From: Acidocella sp. KAb 2-4
GTDB taxonomy: Bacteria; Pseudomonadota; Alphaproteobacteria; Acetobacterales; Acetobacteraceae
Assembly: GCF_020567705.1 (NCBI RefSeq)
Contig: NZ_JAJDJU010000001.1
Coordinates: forward strand, 248,001-312,000
Reading direction: 5' to 3'
DNA length: 64,000 bases
Below, one piece after another: positions 8,804 to 18,130 of the stretch (positions within the stretch are counted from its first letter, which is position 1; the number at the start of each line of letters is the position of its first letter). The notes under the pieces are model-generated. The model was not told the origin of the DNA. It did not search any database and saw nothing but the letters and a program-made list of their open reading frames with translations. The translations under genes were made by a program, and so were the position numbers.

Positions 8804-10278
8804 GCCCGTTTGACCTGACCATCGCCCAGGCCGCCAAGGCGCTGCGGGCGAAAGACATCTCGGCCGTGGAGCTGACCACCGCCTATAACGGCGCCGTGGC
8901 GGCGTTGAACCCGCGCCTGAACGCCTATATCACCACCACGCCGGAGCTGGCGCTGGAACAGGCCAAGGCCGCCGATGCGCGCCTGAAGGCGGGTGACGCC
9001 ACCGCGCTCACCGGCATCCCCATCGCCATGAAGGATTTGTTCTGCACCGAGGGCGTGCGCACCACGGCGGCGAGCAAGATCCTCAGCCCCTTCGTGCCGC
9101 CTTATGAGAGCACCGTCTCCGCCAAGCTCAAAGCGGCGGGCGCGGTGATGCTGGGCAAGGCCAATCTCGACGAATTCGCCATGGGCTCGGCCAATATCAC
9201 CTCGGCCTATGGCCCGGTGGAAAACCCCTGGAAGCGCCGCGAGGACGCGGACGCCAAGCTGGTCCCCGGCGGCTCCTCGGGCGGCTCGGCGGCGGCGGTG
9301 GCGGCGCGCATCGCGCTCGCAGCCACGGGCACCGACACGGGCGGCTCCATCCGCCAACCCGCCGCCTTCACCGGCCTCGCCGGCATCAAACCGACCTATG
9401 GCCGCTGCTCGCGCTGGGGCATTGTCGCCTTCGCCTCCTCGCTCGACCAGGCCGGCCCGATGGCCCGCAATGCCGAGGATTGCGCCATCCTGCTCAACGC
9501 CATGGCTGGGTTCGACGAGAAGGACTCCACCTCCGCCCCGCAGCCCGTGCCCGATTTCACCCAGGCGCTCACCCGTGGCGTGAAGGGGCTGCGCATCGGC
9601 ATCCCCGCCGAATACCGGCTGGAGGGCACCAACCCGGAAATCCTGGCGCTGTGGGACAAGGGCATCGCCTGGCTGCGCGAACAGGGGGCCGAAATCGTCG
9701 ATATCTCGCTGCCCCACACCAAATACGGCCTCGCGGTGTACTACATCGTCGCCCCGGCCGAGGCGTCGTCGAACCTCGCGCGCTACGATGGCGTGCGCTT
9801 CGGCGCGCGCGTCGATGGCGTGGACCTGATCGACATGTATGAGCGCACCCGCGCCGCCGGGTTCGGCGCCGAGGTCAAGCGCCGCATCATGATCGGCACC
9901 TATGTGCTGAGCCATGGCTATTACGACGCCTATTACCTCAAGGCGCAGAAGGTGCGAAATCTGATCCTCCGCGATTTTTCCAACGCCTTTGGAAAAGTCG
10001 ATGCGATCCTCACGCCCACCGCCCCCTCGGCCGCGTTCGGCCTGGGCGAGAAGATGGACGACCCGGTGACGATGTATCTCAACGACGTGTTCACCGTCCC
10101 CGCCTCGCTCGCCGGTGTTCCGGCGATGAGCGTCCCCGCCGGGCTGAACGCCGAGGGGCTGCCGCTAGGCCTGCAGGTCATCGGCAAGCATTTTGATGAA
10201 GAAACGGTTTTCGCGGTCTCCGCCGCGATCGAGCAAGCGGCGGGCTTCGCGGCCCTGCCTGAAGTGCGAGCGAAATAA
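8800..10278 (+). CDS. gatA: aspartyl/glutamyl-tRNA amidotransferase subunit A
   Basis: A 492-residue amidase-signature enzyme that releases ammonia from glutamine for the transamidation. The Ser-cisSer-Lys triad is visible: Lys78 in PIAMKDLF, Ser159/160 in [11 protein letters not shown] and Ser183 in [10 protein letters not shown]. The length is normal. It overlaps gatC by four bases and gatB by one (TAATG), which supports coupled synthesis of the three subunits. Confidence 0.97.
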   Translation: MSPFDLTIAQAAKALRAKDISAVELTTAYNGAVAALNPRLNAYITTTPELALEQAKAADARLKAGDATALTGIPIAMKDLFCTEGVRTTAASKILSPFVPPYESTVSAKLKAAGAVMLGKANLDEFAMGSANITSAYGPVENPWKRREDADAKLVPGGSSGGSAAAVAARIALAATGTDTGGSIRQPAAFTGLAGIKPTYGRCSRWGIVAFASSLDQAGPMARNAEDCAILLNAMAGFDEKDSTSAPQPVPDFTQALTRGVKGLRIGIPAEYRLEGTNPEILALWDKGIAWLREQGAEIVDISLPHTKYGLAVYYIVAPAEASSNLARYDGVRFGARVDGVDLIDMYERTRAAGFGAEVKRRIMIGTYVLSHGYYDAYYLKAQKVRNLILRDFSNAFGKVDAILTPTAPSAAFGLGEKMDDPVTMYLNDVFTVPASLAGVPAMSVPAGLNAEGLPLGLQVIGKHFDEETVFAVSAAIEQAAGFAALPEVRAK

Positions 10279-11729
10279 TGGCATATTCTCTGGAAGGCCG
10301 CACCGGCACCTGGGAAGTGGTCGTGGGCCTGGAAGTTCACGCCCAGGTCATCTCCGAATCGAAACTTTTCTCCGGCGCCTCGGCCACTTACGGCGGCGCG
10401 CCCAACGCGCATGTCTCCTTCGTCGATGCCGGTTTCCCCGGCATGCTGCCGGTCATCAACAAGGAATGCGTGGCCCAGGCCGTGCGCACCGGGCTGGGGC
10501 TGAAGGCGCAGATCAACCTGTTCTCGCGCTTCGACCGCAAGAATTATTTCTACGCCGACCTGCCGAACGGCTACCAGATCAGCCAGTTCGCGCATCCCGT
10601 CGTCGGCACCGGCACGGTCGAGATCGAGCTGCAGGACGGCACCATCAAGCAGATCGGCATCACGCGCCTGCATCTGGAGCAGGATGCCGGTAAATCGATG
10701 CACGATCAGCATGCCAGCAAATCGGTCATCGACCTCAACCGCGCGGGCGTGGCGCTGATGGAGATCGTCTCCGAGCCGGATATCCGCTCGCCCGAGGAAG
10801 CCGGCGCCTATTTGCGCAAGCTGCGCCAGATCCTGCGCTATCTCGGCACCTGCGACGGCAACATGGAGGAAGGCTCCATGCGCGCCGACGTGAACGTGTC
10901 GGTGCGCAAGGCGGGCGAAGCCTTCCGCACGCGCTGCGAGATCAAGAACGTCAACTCCATCCGCTTCGTGATGCACGCGGTGGAGGCCGAGGCGCTACGC
11001 CAGATCGAAATCTGGGAATCCGGCGGCGAGGTGGTGCAGGAGACGCGGCTTTACGATCCGTCCAAGGGCGAGACGCGCTCGATGCGCTCCAAGGAAGACG
11101 CGCATGACTACCGCTACTTCCCCGAGCCCGACCTGCTGCCGCTGGTGCTGGAGCAGAGCTGGGTGGACGAGCTGGCCGCCAAGCTGCCCGAACTGCCCGA
11201 TGAAAAGCGCGCCCGCTTCTGCGATCAATACGGCATCCCGTTCTACGATGCGGGCGTGCTGGTGGCCGAGCAGGCAACCGCCGATTTCTACGAGACCGTG
11301 GCCAAGACCCGAGACGGCAAGCTTGCCGCCAACTGGATCACCGGCGATTTCTTTGCCGCGCTGAACCGCACCGGCACCACCATCGAGACCTCCCCCGTCT
11401 CCGCCGCCGCGCTGGGTCAGTTGCTCGACCTCATCGCGGACAAGACCATCAATGGCCGCATCGCCAAGGATGTGTTCGAGGAGATGGTGGAAACCGGCGC
11501 CATGCCGGCCGACATCGTGGAGAAGAAGGGTCTGCGCCAAGTCACCGACACCGGCGCCATCGACGCCGCGGTGACCAAGGTGCTGGCCGAGAACGCCGAC
11601 AAGGTGGCCGAGTATAAATCGGGCAAGGACAAGCTGTTCGGCTTCTTCGTCGGTCAGGTGATGAAGGCCATGCAGGGCAAGGGCAACCCGGCCCTGGTGA
11701 ACGAGGCCGTGAAGAAGCAGCTCGGCTGA
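10278..11729 (+). CDS. gatB: aspartyl/glutamyl-tRNA amidotransferase subunit B
   Basis: A 483-residue subunit that binds the misacylated tRNA, phosphorylates its side chain and receives ammonia from GatA. The first conserved block, VVGLEVHAQ, lies near residues 15-23; [20 protein letters not shown] and the C-terminal YqeY-like helical tail (from about residue 330) are also typical. A GatCAB system usually goes with a non-discriminating AspRS or GluRS. The operon is followed by a strong hairpin. Confidence 0.97.
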   Translation: MAYSLEGRTGTWEVVVGLEVHAQVISESKLFSGASATYGGAPNAHVSFVDAGFPGMLPVINKECVAQAVRTGLGLKAQINLFSRFDRKNYFYADLPNGYQISQFAHPVVGTGTVEIELQDGTIKQIGITRLHLEQDAGKSMHDQHASKSVIDLNRAGVALMEIVSEPDIRSPEEAGAYLRKLRQILRYLGTCDGNMEEGSMRADVNVSVRKAGEAFRTRCEIKNVNSIRFVMHAVEAEALRQIEIWESGGEVVQETRLYDPSKGETRSMRSKEDAHDYRYFPEPDLLPLVLEQSWVDELAAKLPELPDEKRARFCDQYGIPFYDAGVLVAEQATADFYETVAKTRDGKLAANWITGDFFAALNRTGTTIETSPVSAAALGQLLDLIADKTINGRIAKDVFEEMVETGAMPADIVEKKGLRQVTDTGAIDAAVTKVLAENADKVAEYKSGKDKLFGFFVGQVMKAMQGKGNPALVNEAVKKQLG

Positions 11730-11734
11730 ATACA

Positions 11735-11766
11735 AGGCCGGAGGCTCAGCGATGAGCTTCCGGCCT
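11735..11766 (+). terminator. hairpin downstream of gatB, probable terminator
   Basis: A 14-bp stem with one mismatch (AGGCCGGA-x-GCTCA against TGAGC-x-TCCGGCCT) and a 4-base GCGA loop starts six bases after the gatB stop. A second small stem (CCCCGC 11772-11777 / GCGGGG 11789-11794) follows and runs into TTT. There is no long T-run, so termination strength is uncertain. Confidence 0.5.
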
Positions 11767-11795
11767 AGCTGCCCCGCTCTGGCGGCAGGCGGGGT

Positions 11796-11809
11796 TTGAT
11801 CTCAATCAA
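11796..11809. promoter_or_regulatory. FNR/FixK-type box upstream of the flavin reductase gene
   Basis: TTGATCTCAATCAA is a perfect match to the TTGAT-N4-ATCAA consensus for FNR/FixK/ANR regulators. Its centre is about 42 bases before the ATG of the flavin reductase gene. A TAATTT hexamer at 11832-11837 stands where the -10 element would be if the box sits at -41.5, the class II activator position. That would place the transcription start at about 11844, next to the ATG. The box is seen; its use is inferred. Confidence 0.65.
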
Positions 11810-11844
11810 GCCGCCTGCGTCAGGCCGGGCGTAATTTCCGGGGC

Positions 11845-12381
11845 ATGTTGAAAGACCTGCCCCTCGCCAAAGTCTACCAGTTCATCGAACCCGGCCCAGT
11901 GGTGCTGCTCACCACCCAGGCGGCCAAGGAAAAGCCGGATGTCATGGCGATGTCATGGCACATGATGCTGGAATTCGAGCCGCCGCTGATCGCCTGCGTG
12001 GTCAGTGCCGATAATCACAGCTTCAAGGCGCTCCGCAAATACCGCGAATGCGTGATCGCCATTCCCCCCGCCGAACTGGCCGAAACCGTCACCGGCATCG
12101 GCAACTGCACCGGCGCGGACACCGATAAATTCGGCGTGTACGAACTCACCCCGCTTCCCGCCAAGCATGTCGCCGCGCCGCTGATCGGCGAGGCGATCGT
12201 CAACCTGGAATGCAAGGTGCGCGATACGCGGATGGTGAACGCCTATAACTTATTCGTGGTGGAATGCGTGCAGGCTTGGCAGAATCCGAAACTCAAAGAC
12301 GCCAGGACCATCCATCACCACGGCTACGGCGATTTCGCCGTGGATGGCGAGATGATCCACATTAAATCAAAAATGCGTTAG
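11845..12381 (+). CDS. flavin reductase family (FMN-binding split-barrel) protein
   Basis: A 178-residue protein of the flavin reductase-like family. The central segment PDVMAMSWHMMLEFEPPLIA (about residues 31-50) is the FMN-binding part. VVSADNHSFKALRKYRECVI, NLECKVRDT and VVECVQAW follow in the usual order. Members reduce FMN for a partner monooxygenase or carry out FMN-dependent reductions; the role here is not known. It stands behind an FNR-type box, which suggests oxygen- or redox-linked control. No good Shine-Dalgarno site precedes the ATG. The stop TAG shares four bases (TTAG) with the stop of the convergent Gfo/Idh/MocA gene. Confidence 0.82.
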   Translation: MLKDLPLAKVYQFIEPGPVVLLTTQAAKEKPDVMAMSWHMMLEFEPPLIACVVSADNHSFKALRKYRECVIAIPPAELAETVTGIGNCTGADTDKFGVYELTPLPAKHVAAPLIGEAIVNLECKVRDTRMVNAYNLFVVECVQAWQNPKLKDARTIHHHGYGDFAVDGEMIHIKSKMR

Positions 12382-13358
12382 CCCAGCTTCGGGATCAGCC
12401 CGCTCGCCTCGGCGACCGCCCGGCTGGCGGCGATCGATTCGCTCACCATCAGCGCCGCCGCCAGGGCGCGCTTGCCTGCCTCGGCGTCCACCGCCACCGG
12501 CGCGCCATCGAGGCAGGAGGCGAAAAACGCCTCATGCTCGGCCTGCAGGGCGTCATGGTCCTGCCAGCCCGCCTGCTCCACGCCAAATTCCTCGAAACCG
12601 GGCAACTTCATGCCGATCCCGCGGCCCACCAGGGTGAGCTTGCGGGCCGAGAAATCCACGGTCAGATAGCCGGTCTGTGAAAAGATGCGCATCTTGCGCT
12701 CGGTCTTCAGCGAGATGCGGCTGGCCGTGATCGTCGCCACCGCGCCATTGGCGAAGCGGATGCGCGCATTGGCGATGTCGTCATGCAGGCTGGCCACGGG
12801 CGCGCCCACGGCGTCCACGCTCACCACCTCCGAATCGGTCAACGCCAAAATCAGGTCGAGATCATGGATCATCAGGTCCAGGATCACCGACACATCGGTG
12901 CCGCGCGGCTTGAAGGGCGCGATGCGTACGGCCTCGATATAAAGCGGCTTGCCCATGCGTGCGCTCACCGCGCCATGCGCGGCCGAGAAGCGCTCCAGAT
13001 GCCCCACTTGCAGCACCACGCCCGCCTGCCGGGCCAGCGCCGCCAGTTCCGTCGCCTGATCCAGCGTCGCCGCGATCGGCTTTTCCACCAGCACATGCTT
13101 GCCCGCCCGCAGCGCCCGGGCGGCAAGATCGTAATGAAACTCGGCGGGGGCGGCGATCACCACGGCCTGCGCCTGGGCCAGAATCTCCTCCACCGGCTTC
13201 ACCGGGCACCCGGCTTCCCAGGCCACGATCTTGGCCCGCTCGGGGTTGGCGTCGGCCAGCCCGATCAGTTTCGCCCGCTTCGCCCCGGCCAGTTTCAACG
13301 CGTGGTAGCGGCCAAAATGCCCCGCCCCGATCAAGCCCACTTGCAATCGCTCGCTCAT
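12378..13358 (-). CDS. Gfo/Idh/MocA family oxidoreductase
   Basis: A 326-residue NAD(P)-dependent dehydrogenase. The N-terminal Rossmann motif VGLIGAGHFGRYHALKL is at about residues 6-22, and the family's Lys-Pro motif is in HVLVEKPIAAT. The C-terminal alpha/beta domain has SVILDLMIHDLDLI. Relatives act on sugars, inositols or UDP-sugars; the substrate here is not evident. The ATG at 13358 gives the usual short N-terminus. It is divergent from secD with 86 bases between the starts. Confidence 0.88.
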   Translation of the reverse strand: MSERLQVGLIGAGHFGRYHALKLAGAKRAKLIGLADANPERAKIVAWEAGCPVKPVEEILAQAQAVVIAAPAEFHYDLAARALRAGKHVLVEKPIAATLDQATELAALARQAGVVLQVGHLERFSAAHGAVSARMGKPLYIEAVRIAPFKPRGTDVSVILDLMIHDLDLILALTDSEVVSVDAVGAPVASLHDDIANARIRFANGAVATITASRISLKTERKMRIFSQTGYLTVDFSARKLTLVGRGIGMKLPGFEEFGVEQAGWQDHDALQAEHEAFFASCLDGAPVAVDAEAGKRALAAALMVSESIAASRAVAEASGLIPKLG

Positions 13359-13444
13359 GGCTCCGTGGTATTCCGCTCCGGGGTTGCGCGCAACGCCTTG
13401 CCCGGCCATACCGCTACCGGTTCAGGGGAATTTTTGGAGCCACC

Positions 13445-15022
13445 GTGCTTTACTTCAGCCGCGCCAAGACTATCGGCATCTTGCTGCTTTGCGGGTTGGG
13501 CATTCTGCTCAGCCTGCCCAATCTGTCGGCCCGCCCGGGCTTCTGGCCAGGGTTTTTGCCCTGGAACCAGGTGCATCTGGGGCTGGATTTGCGCGGCGGC
13601 TCGTATCTGCTGCTGCAGATCGACACCAGCGCCATCGTCAAGCAGGACCTCAACAGTCTGGTCGATGAAACGCGGCAGACGCTGGTGCATGCGCAGCTCG
13701 GCTATACCGGTCTGCATGCAGATCCGGCGAAGGATGCGGTGGTGCTGCACCCGCTCGACGGCCAGACCCAGCAGGATCTGACGGCGCTGCAAAAGCTGAT
13801 CTCCTACGCCCCCGGCGCCACTAGCCCCAGCGTCGCCATCGCCCAGCAGCCCGACGGCTCGATCGCCATCAGCATCCCCCAGGCCACGCAGGCCGCGCGC
13901 AATGCGCAGGCGGTGCAGCAGGCCATCACCATCATCCAGCGCCGCATCGACGGCTCGGGCGTGCTCAACGCCACCATCCAGCGCCAGGGGCAAAACCAGA
14001 TCGTGGTGCAGCTCCCCGGCATCTCGGACCCTGAGCGCGTGAAGACCCTGATCGGCACCACCGCGCATCTCACCTTCCAGATGGTGGACGCCAACGCCGC
14101 CCCGGGCCCCATCGCCCCGCTGGGCGACGAGGTGCTGCCCATGGCCAGCAACCCCAGCCAGAGCATGGATGTCTATTCCACCGTGGCGGTGGACGGCGCC
14201 AGCCTGGAAAACGCCCAGGCCAGCACCGACCCGCAATCGGGCGAATGGGTGGTCAATTTCACCCTCAACGCGCTGGGCGCGCGGCAATTCGCCGATATCA
14301 CCACCGCCAATGTCGGCAAGCTGTTCGCCATCGTGCTGGACGGCAAGATCATCGAAGCCCCGGTCATCCGCGAGCCGATCACCGGCGGTTCTGGCCAGAT
14401 TTCCGGCAATTTCACCGCGCAATCCGCCACCGACCTCGCCTTGCTGCTGCGCGCCGGCGCCCTGCCCGCGCCGCTCAACATCGTCGAGGAGCAGAGTGTC
14501 GGCCCCGAGCTGGGCGCCGACGCCATCCGTGCCGGCGCCATGGCGCTGGGGCTCGGCTTTGTGCTCGTGCTCGCCTTCATGGGCACGTTCTACGGGCTGT
14601 TCGGCTGGTTCGCGAATGTCGCGCTGGTCATGAACCTCGTGCTGATGCTCGCCATCCTCTCGGTGATGGGCGCCACCCTCACCCTGCCCGGCATGGCCGG
14701 TATCCTGCTCACCCTCGGCATGGCGGTGGACGCCAACGTGCTCATCAACGAGCGCGTGCGCGAGGAGGTGAAGAACGGCCGCAAGCCGCTCGCGGCGCTG
14801 GAGGCCGGGTATAAGCGCGCCTACGGCACCATCATCGACAGTAACGTGACCACGCTGCTCGCCCATGTCACGCTGTTCATCTTCGGCTCGCCCCCGGTGC
14901 GTGGCTTCGCCGTCACCATCTGCGCCGGCATCATCACCACCATGTTCACCGCCACCGTGCTGGTGCGGCTCATCACCGGGCGCTGGTATATCTCGCGCCG
15001 CCCGGCCGCCCTGCCCGTCTAA
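13445..15022 (+). CDS. secD: protein translocase subunit SecD
   Basis: A 525-residue inner-membrane subunit of SecDF, which uses the proton gradient to help pull proteins out of the SecYEG channel. TM1 lies at residues 8-25. The conserved GLDLRGGSYLLLQ starts the first periplasmic region. The C-terminal half (from about residue 355) holds five further membrane segments, with GMAVDANVLINERVREE carrying the functional Asp of TM4. The GTG start follows TTTTGGAGCCACC; frames open further upstream without homology. secF follows after nine bases. Confidence 0.95.
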   Translation: MLYFSRAKTIGILLLCGLGILLSLPNLSARPGFWPGFLPWNQVHLGLDLRGGSYLLLQIDTSAIVKQDLNSLVDETRQTLVHAQLGYTGLHADPAKDAVVLHPLDGQTQQDLTALQKLISYAPGATSPSVAIAQQPDGSIAISIPQATQAARNAQAVQQAITIIQRRIDGSGVLNATIQRQGQNQIVVQLPGISDPERVKTLIGTTAHLTFQMVDANAAPGPIAPLGDEVLPMASNPSQSMDVYSTVAVDGASLENAQASTDPQSGEWVVNFTLNALGARQFADITTANVGKLFAIVLDGKIIEAPVIREPITGGSGQISGNFTAQSATDLALLLRAGALPAPLNIVEEQSVGPELGADAIRAGAMALGLGFVLVLAFMGTFYGLFGWFANVALVMNLVLMLAILSVMGATLTLPGMAGILLTLGMAVDANVLINERVREEVKNGRKPLAALEAGYKRAYGTIIDSNVTTLLAHVTLFIFGSPPVRGFAVTICAGIITTMFTATVLVRLITGRWYISRRPAALPV

Positions 15023-15031
15023 GGAGCCCGC

Positions 15032-15979
15032 ATGTTCTACCGGCCCATGTTCCGCTTCGTCCCGGACGGCACCAAGATCCGCTTCATGAATGGCCGCTTC
15101 GCGGGGCTCATCGTCTCCGCGGTGCTGTCCACGGCGTCCATCATCCTGTTCTTCGCGCCCGGCCTCAATCTGGGGCTGGATTTCCGCGGCGGCGTGGTGC
15201 TGCAGGTGCAAACCCCGCAAACCGCCAACTTCCCCGCCCTGCGCGCCGCCCTGGCCGAGGCCGGGCTGAAGGACGCCGCTTTGCAAACCTTCGGCAGCGG
15301 CGGCAACGGCGTGCTCATCAGCCTGGAAAGCCGCGACTCCGCCGCCGCCACCCAGACCTCGATCCAGGAAGCCGAGACCGCCCTGAACCAGGTGGCACCG
15401 GGCAGCAAGATCCTCTCCACCCAGGCGATTGGCGCGGCCGTGAGCCAGCAGCTTTTCGCCCAGGGGCTTGAGGCGCTCGGCCTGAGCTTCGTGATGATCC
15501 TGGCTTACATCTGGTTCCGGTTCGAGTGGCAATTCGCCGTCGGCGCCGTCGCCACGCTGGTGCTCGACACCACCAAGACCATCGGCTTCATGGTCCTCAC
15601 GCGCATCCCGTTCGACCTGGTGACGATCGCCGCGATCCTCACCATCATCGGCTATTCCACCAACGACAAGGTGGTGGTGTATGACCGCGTGCGCGAGAAT
15701 TTGCGCAAATATAAAAGCATGCCCCTGCGCGAGCTGATCGATTTGTCCATCAACGAGACGCTGAACCGTACGCTCGGCACCTCCGGCACGGTGTTCCTGG
15801 CGGCGCTGCCGCTGGCGCTGTTCGGCGGCAACGCGCTCTCGGGCTTCGCTTGGATCATGCTGTTCGGCATCGTTGTCGGCACCTCCTCCTCCATCTTCAT
15901 CGCCGCCCCCATCCTGCTGTTCCTGGGCGAGCACCGGCTGCGCCGCAGCGCCGCCATGCCTAAAACCGCCACAAGTTGA
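15032..15979 (+). CDS. secF: protein translocase subunit SecF
   Basis: A 315-residue partner of SecD with six membrane segments. GLDFRGGVVLQVQTP near residues 46-60 is the SecF copy of the D1 motif. IIGYSTNDKVVVYDRVREN in the TM4 region is the family signature. AAGGAG precedes the ATG. After the stop comes an A+T-rich tract of about 90 bases before the EAL gene, where its promoter probably lies. Confidence 0.96.
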   Translation: MFYRPMFRFVPDGTKIRFMNGRFAGLIVSAVLSTASIILFFAPGLNLGLDFRGGVVLQVQTPQTANFPALRAALAEAGLKDAALQTFGSGGNGVLISLESRDSAAATQTSIQEAETALNQVAPGSKILSTQAIGAAVSQQLFAQGLEALGLSFVMILAYIWFRFEWQFAVGAVATLVLDTTKTIGFMVLTRIPFDLVTIAAILTIIGYSTNDKVVVYDRVRENLRKYKSMPLRELIDLSINETLNRTLGTSGTVFLAALPLALFGGNALSGFAWIMLFGIVVGTSSSIFIAAPILLFLGEHRLRRSAAMPKTATS

Positions 15980-16072
15980 GTTTTTAGACAATTATCATAA
16001 TTTAAGTCGCCACCAACGCGGAAACCTGCTAAACCCGCGCTGAAATGACTTTTTTCTCGCAATTTTAGACGA

Positions 16073-16819
16073 ATGCACCTCGCTTTGCCGGATACGGAGC
16101 TGCTGAGCGCGGTGCGTATTTCCTACCAGCCCATCGTCCGCCTGGCCGATGGGGGGCTGGATCATGTCGAGGTTCTGGCCCGCAGCGCCGATGATGACGG
16201 CACGTTGCGCGGGCCGGAGCGGCTGCTCAAGGCGATGCGCAGCGGCACCGGCGCGATGCGCGTGACCGAGGCGATCATCACCCGCACCCTGGCCGAATAT
16301 GAGCGCTTCAGCTTCGCCGCGCATGGTTTGCCAGTGGCCTTCAACCTCAGCCTGGACGCGCTCCTGCATCCAGATCTTACCGAACTGATCGAGCGCCTGC
16401 GCATGGCGGCCGGACTAAGGCGAGAGCTGATCCGTTTTGAACTCACGGAAGACCAGCCCGTTCACGACCTCGCCGCGGCTGAAGCCGTCGTCACCCGCAT
16501 GCGCCTCGCCGGCTACGCCCTGGCGCTCGACGACATCACCCCCGGCATGCCCTATCTCGCCGCGCTGCTCGACATGCCCTTCACCACCATCAAATTTGAC
16601 CGCAGCGTGGTCACTTCGCCGGGGCGGATGGCGCAGGATTTCCTGCGCGACCTCGCCGCCTATGCCGCCCGGCGCGGCCAGCACAGCATCGCCGAGGGCA
16701 TTGAAACCGCGCATGTGGATGCCCGCATGCGCGCCAGCCGCATGACCCATGCCCAAGGTTATCTGTACGCGCGCCCGCTGCCGGCGGGGGCGCTGCACGC
16801 CTACCTCAACCCGGCTTAA
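16073..16819 (+). CDS. stand-alone EAL domain protein (probable c-di-GMP phosphodiesterase)
   Basis: A 248-residue protein that is almost entirely one EAL domain, with no GGDEF, PAS or membrane part. The catalytic residues appear in place: Glu33 (EVL instead of EAL), Asn91, Glu123, Asp153-Asp154, Lys174, Glu208/Glu211 in AEGIET and Gln228 in QGY. Loop 6 after the Asp pair reads DDITPGM rather than DDFGTG, a change in the segment that links dimerisation to metal binding, so activity may be altered. It would cleave c-di-GMP to pGpG. It shares a 4-base stop (TTAA) with the convergent gene. Confidence 0.85.
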   Translation: MHLALPDTELLSAVRISYQPIVRLADGGLDHVEVLARSADDDGTLRGPERLLKAMRSGTGAMRVTEAIITRTLAEYERFSFAAHGLPVAFNLSLDALLHPDLTELIERLRMAAGLRRELIRFELTEDQPVHDLAAAEAVVTRMRLAGYALALDDITPGMPYLAALLDMPFTTIKFDRSVVTSPGRMAQDFLRDLAAYAARRGQHSIAEGIETAHVDARMRASRMTHAQGYLYARPLPAGALHAYLNPA

Positions 16820-17787
16820 GCCGCGGGTCGCAGCCCGAAGCGGCGCATGGAATCGCTATAAAAGCTGGGAATCTCGCCGCCGCTCTCCATGTCCACCCCG
16901 CTCAGCGACTTTAGCAGAGCCAGGGTTTCGGCGGGGGGTTCGGCCTCGGGCGCATGCTCCTCCGCCACGCCTTCGGCCTTCAGCTTCAGCAGATGCGCCA
17001 ACACATTGCGCTGCGCCGCGCCTTGCAGGAAGGGATCAGCCTTGTGGTACAGCCTGGCCGCCAGCGCCGCCACGCTCCAATCCTGCCGCGCCAGCTCCGC
17101 CATAATCGTGCGCTCACGATATTGCCGGTGCGCCAGCAGATCAGCCACCAGCTTGCGCGGCTCGGCCAATAGCGGCCCGTGCGCGCTCAGATACACATCG
17201 TCATCGCGCGCCAGCAACCGCTCCAGCGAGCGGTAATATTCGAGCATGTCGCCATCCGGCGGGCTGACGATCGAGGATGACCACGGCATCACATGATCGC
17301 CGCTGAACAGCACCTTCTGCCCGTTCTCAGCGTAATATTCGTAACACAGATGGTCCGCCGCATGGCCGGGGGTATGCAGCGCCGTCAGCCCGCCCACGCG
17401 GCTCCCGTCATCGAGCGGAAAATCGGGCCGCAGCCCGGGATGCGCGCTATAGCGATAGCCATAAACCGGCGCGCCCGTGGCCTCGGAGAGCGCCGGCACG
17501 GCGCCGCAATGGTCACCATGGGTGTGCGTGAGCACTTGCCGCTTGATCGGCCGCCCCGCCACCGCCGCCAGCAAATCCTGCACATGCTTATCGCTGTCGG
17601 GGCCGGGGTCGATCACCGTGACCCCATCCGGCTCGTCGATCAGATAGGTATTGGTGCCATGATAGGTCATCACGCCAGGGTTCTCCGCCACCACGCGGCG
17701 GATGCCCGGCAACACATTTAGCGGAACACCGCGTGGCGGCTCCGGTTCTTCGAGAAATGCCATAGCCGCATCATGCACAGCGGTCAT
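16816..17787 (-). CDS. MBL-fold metallo-hydrolase (LACTB2/glyoxalase II-like)
   Basis: A 323-residue metallo-beta-lactamase-fold enzyme. The metal motif HTHGDH is at residues 88-93. Further ligands are likely in HTPGHAADHLCY and FSGDHVMPW. An all-helical C-terminal region of about 90 residues follows, as in LACTB2-type proteins. Substrates in this subfamily include acyl-thioesters and RNA; none can be assigned. The start at 17787 gives an N-terminus consistent with the family. Confidence 0.85.
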   Translation of the reverse strand: MTAVHDAAMAFLEEPEPPRGVPLNVLPGIRRVVAENPGVMTYHGTNTYLIDEPDGVTVIDPGPDSDKHVQDLLAAVAGRPIKRQVLTHTHGDHCGAVPALSEATGAPVYGYRYSAHPGLRPDFPLDDGSRVGGLTALHTPGHAADHLCYEYYAENGQKVLFSGDHVMPWSSSIVSPPDGDMLEYYRSLERLLARDDDVYLSAHGPLLAEPRKLVADLLAHRQYRERTIMAELARQDWSVAALAARLYHKADPFLQGAAQRNVLAHLLKLKAEGVAEEHAPEAEPPAETLALLKSLSGVDMESGGEIPSFYSDSMRRFGLRPAA

Positions 17788-17803
17788 GACGAAGGCAATT
17801 GGC

Positions 17804-17971
17804 TCAGCCGAACGCGTAGAGCGCCCACAGCACGCCGAACACCGCCACCACGCAAACCACCCCCAGCACCGTCACCATCACGTTGTGATGCGCCGGCTCG
17901 CGGCTCATCGCCCGGTGTGGCGGGTCTCGCGTCTCGCTCGTGGAAATCGTAGGAAAATCTTTTACAGTCAT
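17804..17971 (-). CDS. small single-span membrane protein
   Basis: A 55-residue reading frame with a polar N-terminal half and one hydrophobic segment at residues 31-53 (VMVTVLGVVCVVAVFGVLWA). An ATG at 17971 follows a weak AAGG. It lies between the MBL hydrolase (same strand) and the divergent DUF445 gene. I do not recognise a family. The uninterrupted hydrophobic helix and the tight fit next to its neighbour suggest a real gene. Confidence 0.5.
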   Translation of the reverse strand: MTVKDFPTISTSETRDPPHRAMSREPAHHNVMVTVLGVVCVVAVFGVLWALYAFG

Positions 17972-18130
17972 TGCCTTATACCTCGAAACCTCGAAGCGCT
18001 CCCGGTCGCGTCCGCCGGGTTGCCTGGATTGTTTCCCGGACCAAATTATGCGCCCGAAGGTCTTTACAATGCAATAAAAACAAGCGCGGCGGGCTTTGCG
18101 CCACCGGGGCTGGCCGTTACTGTCAGCGGC

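Noticed and set aside
13355-15991. A very long minus-strand open frame opposite secD and secF
   Set aside because: SecD and SecF are unmistakable on the plus strand. The antisense product is rich in His, Gly, Gln and Ala without any motif.
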